A DNA stretch of 64,000 nt. Origin: Pagrus major. Lineage: Eukaryota > Chordata > Actinopteri > Spariformes > Sparidae. How positions within the stretch are numbered: position 1 is the stretch's first letter; each line of letters starts with the position of its first letter. The stretch covers positions 23,461,165 to 23,525,164 of the forward strand of contig NC_133221.1 in assembly GCF_040436345.1 (NCBI RefSeq), in the 5' to 3' direction. The notes below the pieces were generated by a model, which was not told the DNA's origin, did not search any database, and saw only the letters and a program-made list of their open reading frames with translations. Shown here one piece after another: positions 26,108 through 38,511 of the stretch. The position numbers and the translations under genes are program-made.

Positions 26108-26990
26108 AGACAATTTGATTTTTGAGTCTCAAAAATCAACTTTTCAAATGTCTAAAAACAACTGGACCGTTTGTTGAGTTGTGTACTGACATTATCCAAA
26201 ATGTTTCTAACAATGTTCAATCCCAGAGACGTTTACTCAGAGTCATGGTGCATTTCATTTGTTGCTACTTCAGGGACAGGGAAGCTGGCGACCTAGACAA
26301 ACGTTAACGTGAATGAAACTTTAAAACATTACGATACGTTTGTGCTTGAGTCACATCAGATACAGGTTAAAAGCAATGCTGGTTGTTTAATAGTGTTTTC
26401 GCCACCAGCAAAGCAACTTTATGCCAGAGGATTTTTTATGTTTATTCACCCCCACAGAGGTACAAATTGGTCAATGTTTCACAAGCTCTTAGCTTTTAGC
26501 TTGATAAATAAACAAAATGTCAAGAATTCACCAATAAGACGTGACAGTGCACTGTCTCTACATGGCGTTTTTGCTCGCTGCTGATGTCCGACTCTCTCTC
26601 GCGCGCTCTTCAGCCACTTCACATGGAGTCACAGTCTCGGTCAGAGCCACTGTAAATTGCCACCATACTGTATCTTCTGTCTTCAAACTGGCCGCCATTG
26701 GTCTCGGACACTGTGTCCGGACCTTGTGTTTACTGGGAGGCTGCTGAGCCCGGTTAAGCTGAGCTCTATCACCCACAGTGACTCCCCCATGACCCAAGGT
26801 CACAGTCCAGGCAGATTTCTGTCAGCTAATAGGGCCATTTAGCTGCACGGCTATCTGAGCTAATGTGCTAACGGCAGCTTGTCGGTACAGCCAAAGACAG
26901 CTACAGTAGAGAATAAAGTGAGCAGTAGTTAGCAGTTATGTTGCATCTATGTTATTGGAGCCACCTTCAATAGGTGACCACATCTTACAC
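26108..26990 (+). repeat. Dispersed repeat family A, copy 2 (extended)
   Basis: The first 130 bases match copy 1. The rest includes AGCCAAAGACAGCTACAG, GAGCAGTAGTTAGCAGTTAT and TTGGAGCCACCTTCAATAGG, which I associate with the same long non-coding fish element. It looks like a non-autonomous DNA element of about 900 bp. The right boundary is approximate. Confidence 0.45.
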
Positions 26991-27829
26991 CTTTAAACAA
27001 ATCAGCCCGTTAGAGGTGATCCTTTTATCAGGGTGAACTTTAGGCTGGAAGTGTTTATTTTCCTTTTTCTGCTCATTTGTTTTGAAGTTATTTGATATTT
27101 TTCACATTAACATGTATGTGATTTCAAAGTAGGCCTATAAAGATGCATACTGTAACGATATAACAGCTGTTTTTTCTTGTGGCTTTGTGTCCTGTAAATA
27201 ATGTAGCAGTGCAGCATTTTACTGAATCACTGAATCACTTAAGGCGTCACCTTACTATTCTCTGTGGTTTTGAGAAAACACGGAAAACCACCAGGCAGCA
27301 ACTGCAGAACGAAGGCAACATACTGTATGACACATTGTGTGTTTACTTTTCATTTAGGGACAGTAAATGAGGATTACAACATGTGACACGGGAGTCACCT
27401 GTACTTCCACTCAGCATTTATCCTACTTTACTCCTGTGTGCAGCCTTGTATACACATGCTGTAACCATTTTAAAACCTGGACCCCTGCTGAGTGTCTACT
27501 GCATCCTACATCACTGAGCATATAAAATATTTACGACACCAGGCTTTCTCCATGACACGTGTGACAGAGGGAACCCTTGAGAAATCTATAATCCGTCAGT
27601 GATTTCACTACACCCATGGGTGAAAAAAGGGGAGATGACTGAGGGTAGAAAAGATATGAAGAGGATTTTCAGACCTTAAAATAAGACAAAACAGAACACA
27701 GCTCAATAAAAAAGTAGATGAAACAAGTATCAGGAGATTTCTTTCTGCTCATTACTTGATCAAGACATTGTTCAGTGAACATTTCACTTTACAGACTGAA
27801 GGTTTGACTCTTGCTTTGTCTGTTTACAG

Positions 27830-27886
27830 GGACATGATCGGCTGTGAAGGCCTGAAGGGGTGAGAGCCCAAACGGAGGCCGCTTCA
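27830..27886 (+). promoter_or_regulatory. 5' leader of the hyaluronidase exon with an upstream ORF
   Basis: A pyrimidine-rich acceptor ends at AG 27828-27829, so an untranslated upstream exon probably exists but was not located. The leader contains a short ORF, ATG at 27834 to TGA at 27861-27863 (nine codons), which ends 23 nt before the main ATG at 27887. The main ATG has G at +4 but T at -3. The in-frame GTG at 27860 was not used as the start because vertebrate genes normally start at ATG. Confidence 0.5.
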
Positions 27887-30800
27887 ATGGCGTGGACCGA
27901 GCCACGTCCAGACCCAAAACCGGAACCAAAACTGACACTTTACAATCTCAGGACTCACAGAACTTTATCGTCAGCCATCCTTCAAATCCAGCCTCCACTT
28001 TTACTGCGCCTCCTTCTCCTGCTTGCTGCCTTTGCTGACCTCGGTACTGCTGGTCCAGCTCGTCCCCCTCTCCTGTCCGGACAGCCTTTTATCATCTTCT
28101 GGGGCATCCCGGACTCTTCCTGCTCCGGTCGGCAAGATCCCAGATCTTTTGGGATGGAACGGGAGGGCCGCGTGGCTGTCTTTTACGAGGACACTCTGGG
28201 GAACTACCCATATTTAGTGGACAAGGACACACCGGTCAATGGGGGACTACCACAGCACACACGGCTGGACAGCCACCTCCAGAAGACACAGCAGGACCTG
28301 GAGGCAGCTTTACCTGCCCCGAGGTACCTTGGACTGGGGGTGCTGCGCTGGGCGGAGTGGATCCCCCAGTGGTCAAGGAACCGAGATCGTAAGACCATGT
28401 ATGTGGAGGCATCGAGGAAACTCCTGAAGGCTTTCTTTCCTCACTGGACCCCGGAGGAAGTGGAGAAGTGGTCACAGGTAATAAAAGTTCAGACAAAGAG
28501 GTACCAAAAAAGGCAGGTGATAGAAGGAGAGGAGAAAACAAGTATTCAAGAAATAAAAAAGGAGACAAATAAGTGATCATGAAAAGGAAAGAGGGATAGG
28601 GGAGAAGTTAAGGGAGCATGAGATGGAGGGAACACTTTCAAACATGTTAGCAGATGGTGGAACGAGCAAGATGCCAACAGAAAAAACAAACACTTCCAAA
28701 AGTGTTTCTTCTTCAGTCAGGAGAACATCTTTGATGGAAAATGCAAATATCCACCAAGACTTGGTCAATTATAACACCACTACAGCAACATTACAGCAAA
28801 GTTATTGTACTTATGTTGGCAACTATATTTCATTATGAAGTGAGCACCTTTAAAGAAGAACCAGAGGAAGAAATGGGAGGAAGGAAAATGGTTTCAGGCA
28901 GGAGGGCAACACTGCAGCGAGTGAGGAAGAGCAGGAGAGATACAGTACGCAGTATACAATGACTTAAAGTGATTTCTCACCCAGACAAAGTGGGTCTTTG
29001 CATGATTTTCTCTCTATGTTGCTAAAGTTACAACAAAGTCTTTCAAAAAACTTTACTTTGATCCCATCCAGTAAATTCAGACCATTTGGAAACTTTCTTA
29101 AACATGAACTATAGTTTTGTTACTGACTCTGATCTGCTGATTATGTTAGCTTAGCATAACGACTGGGAACAGCTTGCATTGCTCTGTTTAGCAGTAACAA
29201 AAAAAAAGACAACTAATTAACTATAGTTATTTCTGCTGTGTTTAGTCCGTACAAAAACGGACACATCTTGTATTTATATATTTATATCTTGTATTATGTC
29301 TACCCTGGCTCAAGCTGCATATTTAAAGGTTAAAAATGAGACTTAAAATATTAATATAGCAGCTAACAACTATCTGCTTTGTAAAGGTCATTGGTCATTG
29401 TCTGGTCCTGAAGAGACAATGACGTTACTTTCACTCTGTGTGTGTTGTAATCCAAGCTTCTTGCTTTAATGGCCTGTCAGGTCGCATTTGTATGGTAGCA
29501 TGTTAGCATGTAAGCCATTCTGGAGAAAGATAGTTGTTTGTTGGTTCGTATGCCCAGGTCGTCAACACCCACGCGTGGATTGGTGGCTCGCCACCATGAG
29601 ACGTAAACCGTCAACTATGTTTTTTCAGAATTGTTTAATCAAAAATTTACCTTAAAGGACACAGGTACCAATATTCTCATCCAAGTCTCATAAGAAAGCT
29701 ACTAAGAGTTTAAGTGTCAGTTTTCTTTTTAATATCCAACACATCAAAAAAGTTCATCATATTGATGTGAAAATCCTTTAAATCCAGTCATCTCACAGTA
29801 AATACTGTTTATGTATGTCCCCCAACCCATTGCTCAAGATTGATGATTTGGTCATTGTGTAAAGACAATTCAGAATAACTGTGAAAAACTGGTGGTTATT
29901 AGAAAACAAGATAGAAAAATGTGAGGAGGGGACTGAAAGGTGATCTATTGATCTCGTCACAGGTGGACTTTGAGGCAGCAGCCCAGTCAGTAATGATGGA
30001 GAGTCTACGGGAGGTCAAGAGGTTAAGGCCCAAAGCATTGTGGGGCGTCTCCCCATACCCCAGCTGCTACACGGGCGACCCCGCCCAAACTGCGTTAGCC
30101 AATTACACCGGCCAGTGCCCTGCTGCAGAGATGGCCCTCAATGATGAACTGGTGTGGCTATGGAAACGATGCTCCGCCCTCTACCCTCTCCTCACCCTGG
30201 AGAAGCTGCAGGTGGGTCACACTACTGTTCTCACTTTGTGTATCTCTGCAGTATATTTACAATCACTCGTAGTAGCTGTTCGTGCACTTCCTAACACTAA
30301 ATCTAAACCTTCTGTTATAATAAAAAAATAATGAAAATAATCTATAGAGGGAGCCTAGAAAACCTAAACAAAAAAAGAAAAAGAAAAATATCTTTTTAAA
30401 GCAGGAACAAAGCAGCAAGGAGGGAAGATCAAGTTACGAAAGTTATGAAAGCTAGTGTCTAACTCAAGCTCGTCCCCTGAGCAGTTAACAACGGCTACAC
30501 TACTGCAGAAAAAAACAAGTGAAATGAAAAATGCTCTGCTTGGTCCTGCCGTGAGGTTTTGTTAAAAGTTAGAAAACTTCTCTCTGTCAAAGCCAGTGAT
30601 GTAGTGGAGCCCAACAAACCTCAGAGTTTGCTGTAATTGACAAAGACAACTCGTCTGGTCGATGTGAAACCTTGTGAAGTAATCTCATTATCTACCACGC
30701 AGGAAAAAGTTGCAAAAAGAAGCTTGAGAGGACAAAAACAGAGTTCACTGCTGTTTAAGAACTTCATTGTGAACCAAACTGAGTTTTGGTTTATTTCCAA

Positions 30801-33800
30801 TAATTGTGCTGTAAACGGTACATTCTGTCCTCTGTGTTTGATAGGGTGGGACCTCTGGAGCCAGGCTTTATTTGTCCAATCAAATCAGAGAAGCTATGCG
30901 AGTGTCATCTCTGACTGGGTCGGCGTTTGATCTTCCTGTATTCCCACTGGTCAAAAGCGTCTACGCCTCGACAAACACTTTCCTGTCACAGGTAAGAACA
31001 TCAACATCTGGTACTTGATCCAAGAGCCCGTCATGTGGATCAGTGTCGAGTTTTAAGAAATGATATAACATGGTAATACTGGAGTCAGGAGTGAATTGAC
31101 TGATAACTTATAAACTGAAGTCAGAGGATTCATTAAACCCATATAGGAATGACCGGGTACCATAAAAACACATATATACATGCAGCAAGGGGCACGCATC
31201 AAGGTTGTGTATGTTTGAATTGATACCAAAAGTTAAAAGTAATCTCTGAGCTCTCCTCCCGTCGGGAACAGCTGCGGATCAGAGCAGAATCCGATGTGTC
31301 TCTGGGTGTTCATTCCTCCAGAAGGTCTGGCTCTGCACCCGACTCTCTCCTGCAGAGCAGGCTGACTCTGAGCAGCCAAGCAGTGTCTCTGCCCCACCGC
31401 TCAGGGATTTTGTTTCGATAGAGAGACCTCTGGCGGTAGAGATGACATGCTGTGCGTTTAATTAATTTATCAACGTTTAACCACTTTATGAAATCTGTTT
31501 AATTATTGTACCATTATTACCAGGAGCAAGTGAGAAATTTTACTCTTGATCTCTTCTGGTATTTCCCCAAAGCAGCAGGACGAGTTATTTTATTCATTTA
31601 GAGAAATACCAAACATATTTTGGCATTTCTCTGATCTGATACTTTTCTCAAAGCCACTCAAAGCTTTAGAAGATCAAAATAACGAACAGAAGTAGAGTCG
31701 TGTTGTATCACAGCGCTAATTAAGTCTCACTGTTTTATTTGGAAGAGAGACTAATTAGAGTCTTGAAATGTGTGTTTGATCTGTACTTGTATCATCAGTT
31801 GTATGCTTTAGAGTGAAATAAACATGACAAGTGTAGTGGTGCTTAACTATATCAAGTACAAAGAGACAAGTTTGAAAAAAAAGAGCCTGCTGTGCTGTGA
31901 CTCTTTTATAGCTTCTTTGTATAATTTCTTCTTGACAGGCAGACCTGGTGAGCACCATAGGAGAGAGCGCTGCCATGGGAACAGCCGGAGTTGTCATCTG
32001 GGAGAGAAGGGAGACCAAGACAGAGGTACACAACTATACGTCTGCATCAAGTGCATACACCCACGAATATATCTTCACACTTATCCAGCTACTGATATTT
32101 ATAGACGTGATAATTTCCAACTTAACAAATATATCACTGCTCCTGCTTGCTGTTTGCATCGACAATTCTGCCCGTCTGTTTCCCAGAGAGAGTGTCAGGA
32201 CTTGGCAGAGTTCGTCCGTCAGGTCCTGGGACCGTACTCCATCAATGTAACCACAGCAGCTCGACTCTGCTCAGCCTCTCTGTGCCAGGGAAAGGGCCGA
32301 TGCATCCGTCAAAATCCAGAGAGCTCTGCCTACCTCCACCTCCCACCCCCGTCCGAAGTGGTGGAGAAGGTGACGGAAAAGGTGAGAGAATGTCCTTTTT
32401 TAAGTAGATTTCAACATTTGTTTGTTCTGGATTTACTAAGCCCCACTTGTGCATTGTACTCCCGTTATCGTTAATCCTGTGGACAAGCACGAGCGCGATG
32501 CCCACTCCTACAGCGAGCCATAATTAGATGTTGACAGAGGCCTGGTTAACCTTGTTCAGACATGAAGCAGACTCACTCTGTCTTTGGTCCAGCGATGGCA
32601 ACATCATCAAAGCTGCTTTGTGTCATTATGCAAAGCCATGACACACTCCAGTACTTGTGGTGACCCAAAGAGACAGACAGATGAAACAAGTCGCACTTAC
32701 ACTGAGTTTCCAGTTCATTAACTACATGTAGCATTAACTACAACTGCACAGTAATACATCCTTAATCATGAAGAGTGTAATGTTCAGTTTTGGTTGAAAT
32801 AGTTTTAGTTTCATACAGCATGAAACTGGTGCAACATACGAGGCTGACATGAGCATGCGTCTCAGGTGATCAGATCAGAAATCAGTTCACGCCTGGCATT
32901 TGAATGTGTCTCGAGTGATGACTTCTGCGCTCTACATGGAAACATACATCACTGGGACAAAAGAACACAATGTTTTAAATACAAAGAAAGAAAAATATCT
33001 TCATATATAACATTTGATTCAGAACTGTCAACGTGTCATCGCCCAACATGAACGTTGAGGCCAGGTGTAAACAGAGCCTCTGATTGCCTCTTTAATTTTC
33101 CTGCTTATCAGCTACCTAAGAGCTGATTCATAAAGCCGGTGTACACATGGTGAACGTCGGGTATAAATACACAGAAGAACTCAACTTCTGTTCTTTCTCT
33201 GTGAAAACTTATAAACAGAGCAACTCATTTTGAGTCACGCCTGATAAAGATAACCCAGACTTTATATAAAAAAAGGGAATAAATATCAGCGGGGAGTGTA
33301 GCTGCCTGAGGATCTTCTGTGTTTAGACAGTAAAGAAGCAGAGAGGAAGAAAGTAGCTGAGACACAACAGAGGAAGATCTGCTGGAGTTTGATCCTGCAG
33401 CACTGAACACAAGAACAATGGGTTTCTCTGGGAACACTCATCACTTTTTGGAAATCACTGCATGGGGCTTTAATATGCAATACAACACAATATTAAGTAT
33501 GAATATTGCTGTAAACTCCTTTTGAATTTGAGCCATGCTATTTAACCTTCAGTTTTCAGACTAATATTATGTTGGACTACTTCTTCTACAGTAACAGCAT
33601 TAATGTTTGCTAATATTAACATAATTTTTATCTGACATCTCAGCCAGAGGCAGCGAAAGCCACAGATCCACCTGACACAAGCACCAAAGCAGCTGAACCA
33701 GACCCAGCTGAGATCTGGAAGAAGGACTTCCAGTGTCAGTGGTACAAGACTGCAGACGGGGACGTCTCAGACCAGCAGTCCCCCAAAGACGGAGCATCTG

Positions 33801-34045
33801 TTGGGGTTACAGCAAAAGAAAACGCTAGAGATGTGATAGATACTACAACAGCTTCTACTGTAGCTTCTGCTGTATCCTCTACAACAATAGGTGCCTCTGT
33901 AGCTGAGTTAGGAGGAAGCAGCTCTCCTGGTACTGCAAGTCCGAAGCCTTCACTGGCAGTACTTACAGACGGTGGTACGAGTCCTCTCCCAAGCCTGACT
34001 GTTGTGCTGTTGCTGGTGGTTGGAAGTCTAAGTCTGGAACATTAA
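27887..34045 (+). CDS. Hyaluronidase-family protein, GPI-anchored type, catalytic residues lost (six coding exons)
   Basis: Coding exons: 27887-28477, 29963-30211, 30845-30991, 31939-32025, 32187-32381, 33644-34045. All junctions are GT-AG and in phase 0, giving 556 residues. A hydrophobic signal segment lies at about residues 38-51 behind an unusually long polar N-terminus. The glycosyl hydrolase 56 domain is clear: FYEDTLGNYPY, VNGGLPQ, NYTGQCP, and GESAAMGTAGVVIW. Cysteines 79/361, 232/249, 386/397 and 391/454 match the HYAL1 disulfides Cys43-333, 207-221, 358-369 and 363-418. Against HYAL1, catalytic Asp129 is Arg154, Glu131 is Ala156, Tyr202 is Ser227 and Asp292 is Ala321; Tyr247 (Tyr289) and Trp321 (Trp350) remain. 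The last EGF-like disulfide (Cys420-429) is missing and Trp456 sits at the Cys420 position. The loop after the first Cys is about 13 residues short. A Ser/Thr/Ala-rich stalk ends in a hydrophobic tail of GPI-signal type. Membership of the family is near certain; the paralogue (HYAL2-like by its anchor) is not. Hyaluronan cleavage is unlikely; binding is inference. Confidence 0.93.
28980..29340. repeat. Dispersed teleost-type repeat in hyaluronidase intron 1
   Basis: It contains GTTAGCTTAGCATAACGACT followed by a GGAACAG segment, a combination I associate with a widely dispersed fish repeat. The judgement rests on memory of such repeats; boundaries are approximate. The rest of intron 1 (28478-29962) shows nothing else. 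Confidence 0.35.
29520..29608 (+). mobile_element. Diverged second copy of the 9.8-kb palindromic family, in intron 1 of the hyaluronidase
   Basis: It shares TGGAGAAAGATA, GCCCAGGTCGTCAA and a terminal ATGAGAC with the element at 9781-9945, in the same order. The arms are degraded and no clean hairpin remains. Confidence 0.45.
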
Positions 34046-34103
34046 ACTGTGAACAAGCCAGACTTCACCTGGAAGGTCTGGGCTTGCATTATGAGCCCTT
34101 CAG

Positions 34104-34160
34104 AAGTGCCCTTGAGCAAGACACTGGATCCCTGCTGGCTGCAGGAGTGCTGCTTTGTAG
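34104..34160 (+). repeat. Short dispersed repeat, copy 2, just after the hyaluronidase stop
   Basis: AGTGCCCTTGAGCAAGACAC is followed by a CTGCTGGCTGCAGGAG segment. It matches the copy at 11175-11240 in order and orientation and probably lies within the 3' UTR. Confidence 0.5.
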
Positions 34161-34528
34161 CTCAATTATAAAAAAAAATGTAAAAAAAGACAACCAGCTG
34201 GATGTCCTTACCTGTCACTGAATGTGCCAAGAGACAGTGGTACAAACACTTGTCACTTTTTCAGTTTCTACTGGCTGTACTTAGAGAGGAAGGAGATGTG
34301 ACATACTAGATTTAGACTGACCTGTGATCAGTGTGCTGATATCAGCTTTATATTTATTCAACCTGACCACAGATACAGATGAGAGAAATCTGTTAAACCT
34401 GCACTGAGGGGTCATTTTCTTTGCACATTTTGTTTATACGTTTATTTGTCAGTCATGTGAAATTATTTCTTCATTTAAAGGCCTCGTGTGCTGAAGGGTT
34501 TCTCTTTCCAATAAGTAGCTGTGCTGGG

Positions 34529-35187
34529 GTAAAGGGACAGCTCACTCAAATATAATATGGAACTAAGAAGCGCCAAAAAAATACATTTGAAAAACTCAAC
34601 TCATGTCTCCTTATAGAAATCATGACCCTGTTACTGACGATAATCCACAGGTCTTGTTGTGAGGCGTTTCAATGGGGAACTACTTTCTTTCTACCAAACA
34701 ACGCTGCGTCACTGCATAGAGGGAAGCATACATCTTACTCATGGACGAGAGGCCCATGCTCGTGACTGCACAGGGTGTAAACATTAATGTCGTCGTCCTC
34801 CTCAGCTGAGCTGTAGTGTTAGCTAGCCTCTTGTCCATGAGTATATGACACTTGCGTCTGTGCAGTGATACAGTTGGCAGGTGTAGTTTTGTAAAAAGAA
34901 AATAGTCCCTCCAGGAAACTGCTCACAACAAGCTCTGTGGATTATCTTGAGTAACCAGGTTATTATTTCTGGAGAGAGACATCTCCAAACAAATCCTTTA
35001 GGTGCTTTGAGCGCCACAAGCCGAGTGCCTGTAGTTCCATTATATTTGAGAGAAGGCAGACATCTTAACGGCCAATACCTCCAAAACTCTGCAACTCACA
35101 TCACAACAATCTCGGTGGATAAACAGCAATACAGGTAAGAGGAAAAATATGTATTTTTGAAGTGGAGGTTGGACCATCCCATTAAAG
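34529..35187. repeat. Long dispersed teleost repeat downstream of the hyaluronidase
   Basis: It contains TTCAATGGGGAACTACTTTC, GGATTATCTTGAGTAACCAG and ATTATTTCTGGAG, which I recognise as parts of a frequent fish element of about 600 bp. Ends are TAAAGGGACAG-like and ATCCCATTAAAG-like, weakly inverted. Confidence 0.5.
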
Positions 35188-36017
35188 TGCCAGTTTATCA
35201 AAACCTGGACTTAAAAAAGCATAACAAATATAAAACATGCCATTCTTCATGCATGTTTTTTTGCTATTTGAGTGAACCAACCCTTTAATCTGTCTTAAAG
35301 AGGCATGAAAAAACATATTTAAACTGCTGATTGAGTCTCATATCTTAATGCAATTTTAGACAAACTCAATACGTGTCAACTTTGGCCTTCAAATGATGCA
35401 TTTGTCCAAAACATCCAGACTTTACGTTGTGACTGAACTACAGCACAGATTCTCTGAGCACACTAGCGTCCTCTGCCTGAGCTCTGGCACAACTGCACCA
35501 TTCAGCATAGAACTCTTTGACATGTCGCAGAAGTAAAAGCACAGATATAAATAAAAAAATGATTGATGGCTGGATTCCATTCAGCTGCTTCACTTTAAGG
35601 ATCTTGGTATCGTACATGCACAGTTTGTCACAGTGTCCTGGTTTACTGAAACACTGAACAGAGTCAAAATTAATATTAATAGTAACACCTGTGTGTTTCC
35701 TACTGTGACAGGCCAAAATTACTGCTGTGACAAAAGGTCCACTGGTGACACCAGCATGTAATAAAAGCTCCTTTAACTATCACAGCAGTTAAAATGTCTC
35801 ATAAAAATGCTGGATCTGTTCAATCAAAGGAAAAACCTCTGAAGACATTCATTCAGTACTTCAGCCTGCAACCTGCATCCATGTATATATTTTTGTAAGT
35901 CAATGATGTTCATATCCGATTCTTCCCCATCCACACCCTTCAGCGCTCCTCAAGGCAGTACACTGTAAAAAAAATGTAAAAAAAGACTGAAACATTTGTT
36001 TTTGCAGCTCATGTAAA

Positions 36018-38080
36018 TTTATTTGTTATTTTTCATTAAAATATACACTCAAGACGAAGGGTATCTAAATCATTTTTTAGTTACAGAAAGATCATATGTA
36101 CACAGGTGCATCTGATTGTACAACAGAAAATTCATTAATCATACATTTATTTATATCATGAACAAGAAAATGACATCTCCTCTCCAGCTCCCATTTCGAG
36201 GATCCTTTCTCACGTCGAAATCTACTAAGACTCCCAAGTGTCCACTTAGTCTGGACATTTTACCTTCATCTGTAAAAGAGCATTTACATCTTTACAACCA
36301 TGGACAAGGGGAACCAGGATCATAATATTCTCTTATATAAGCTTTGTAATAATGCTCTCTAATCCTCTTTGAATTTTCCCAGACAATTTTCACAAACGTT
36401 TGCTATCAAGGTTGAGGAACAACAAGACAAAGAGGAGATTTTCCAGTTTTTTGTGGAACCAATAACGTGATCTTCTCCCATAGTGGTGTAAACAGGTGCA
36501 GAGCAGCATTTAGAGACAGTTAAGACGATGCAGAGCCTAGATTAAAACATTGACTTAGTTTGCTTGCAGTATTACTCTGATAATGTGTGGATGAAATCAA
36601 CTTCAGTAGTTGGTTTGGAAAAAGAGTGTTGGAATAAGTCTCAGAGTCCAATTTAAGAAAGCCATCACAACACCAGCACTACTGGAGCCAAATTACATAT
36701 TGCCTGCCATCAGTAATAGGTACATGTACGAGTAATAGTATTTAAATCTAATACAGGCACAATGATCTACAACAAGGCTGCCCACCAGTGCAATGACAGA
36801 AGCACCAAAGTCTCGTCATTAAATAGAGTAAAACGCTCCATGAGAGCAAATGGCTTCAGGTTGGTAAAACAACAGCCAACTGCTGCTGCAGTCTGTGGCT
36901 GTGATCGCTAAGTAAAATCAATAAATACCAACTTTGTATGCAATTAAATGTGATAGTTCATGCTAGTTTACACAAGGCCGTGTCCAGCACTGTTTCCCAG
37001 ATTTAATTTGTCTTTGTTGAAACAACGTGTCCAATCTTGTCAGTGCTGAGGAAAACAAAAGCGAGGACATGCTTCACAGAAATGTAATGGCTGTTTGTGT
37101 CAGTTCAGTGACTTTTTCAGTGCGATAAGAAGAAAACCTTGATTTAAGTTTCATTTCATTTACAGGATTTTTTCCAAGATTCAAATGTAGACAAGGCAAA
37201 ATAAATGTAGAGTTTTGCTCTAAGGAATTTAATACATACAATATGTCTTTAAATTGGCTGAATAACAGCAAACACTCCAATTACTGACACTCTTAATGAG
37301 CAGTTAATTAGCTACTTACATGCCTGGAAATCTTCAATGGCTTCAGATTTCTTGTAAATTCTTCAGATTGGCGAAATATATAGGAAAAGTCAAAACATAA
37401 GTACCTGAAGCTTTTCAAAAATGTAAAGCTACTATTAGCTATTAGATACCATTCCAGTTATGTTCTTGAAAACATCTTGGATGGCACTGAACAGAGGTGA
37501 ATATCGAGATGTTAGACCTAATGACACAGGGCTGGTGGCAGCATTAAATTAGAGAGGCAGACCTGTGATTTAAACTGATGGGCAGTTCGAGAGAATCCGA
37601 GTAGACAACGCAAACGACTTTCATTATTTTCGACAACCCTCAAGCGTCATTTGAGCTTCGTCTCCAAATCCTCCAGTGAGGCTGCTCCCAGTGACACAGA
37701 GTAGCAGTGTAGTTGACAAAGCAAGCATGCTGAGAACACTGAATAAATAAACATAAAAAAGACACACGGACGTGAGGCTCCCCCGCTCTCGTTTAGCCTG
37801 CGGTGAAAGAATCTGATCTTTGTTGCATAAGATTAAAAAATAGACTTTCTCCTGTTCCTGTGCAAAAGTCACTGTCTTCTGAGCAGTTCATACTGGCCTC
37901 TCCACGAGCGAGGAGAGAGACAGAGAGAGAGGAACATCGCCCCCATGTGGGCAGGGAAGGTTAGTGCAATCTGAACCGAGCAGGCTGGACGGATAACAAC
38001 ACACTATTCCTCCTTAGATCATGGAGGGAGGGCACCGACCCACACATCTTCACACATGGGTCTGTTTGTGCGTGTGTATG

Positions 38081-38127
<47 letters not shown>

Positions 38128-38511
38128 ATGGCACTTGACCAAGTGTCTCCAAAACGGGTTAATTTGTGTGATTTAGTTTCATCTTCTTTAGAGGAAGTGA
38201 GGTTGATTTAGATAAAAACAAAAGAGAAAGCTGAGCCCAGAGAGCAGATCAAGCCCAATTCATTTGAAATCTCACAACACAAACATGATCATCTTTACAT
38301 GATGAACAAGCGAAGGGACTACGAGCGCCAATCATCCAGCATGCCTAGTAGCAATGGTTCCATGGATCCAGAGGTGCACTTTAATCTTCGCTGCAGTGTG
38401 TGTGTGCTACTTGCAGAAAGGTGGGTTTACTTGCAGACAGCCTCGTTCAGTCATGTGCTTGATGTCGGATCTATGCGGCTGGGATGTGTAGTCGTCCCGG
38501 ACAGGTGGGGC
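36018..38511 (-). other. borcs6: Probable 3' UTR of BORCS6
   Basis: Downstream of the BORCS6 stop codon (38512-38514) no other coding signal is visible on the minus strand. A minus-strand AATAAA lies at 36018-36023. The stretch holds a long TG/CA tract (38073-38125). If this signal is used, the 3' UTR is about 2.5 kb. An earlier polyadenylation site is possible. Confidence 0.3.
38073..38125. repeat. (TG)n microsatellite
   Basis: A pure TG run with one CG interruption, inside the probable BORCS6 3' UTR (CA in the transcript). Confidence 0.95.

Larger units (their letters stand above)
34046..35765 (+). other. Probable 3' UTR of the hyaluronidase gene, largely repeat
   Basis: After the stop codon the plus strand carries a short dispersed repeat (34104-34160) and a longer teleost repeat (about 34529-35187). 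A plus-strand AATAAA lies at 35760-35765. Whether the transcript runs this far cannot be told from sequence. Confidence 0.25.

Noticed and set aside
28478..28576. Read-through of hyaluronidase exon 1 into the intron to a stop at 28574-28576
   Set aside because: The donor at 28478 is good and the family sequence resumes exactly at 29963, so this is intron.
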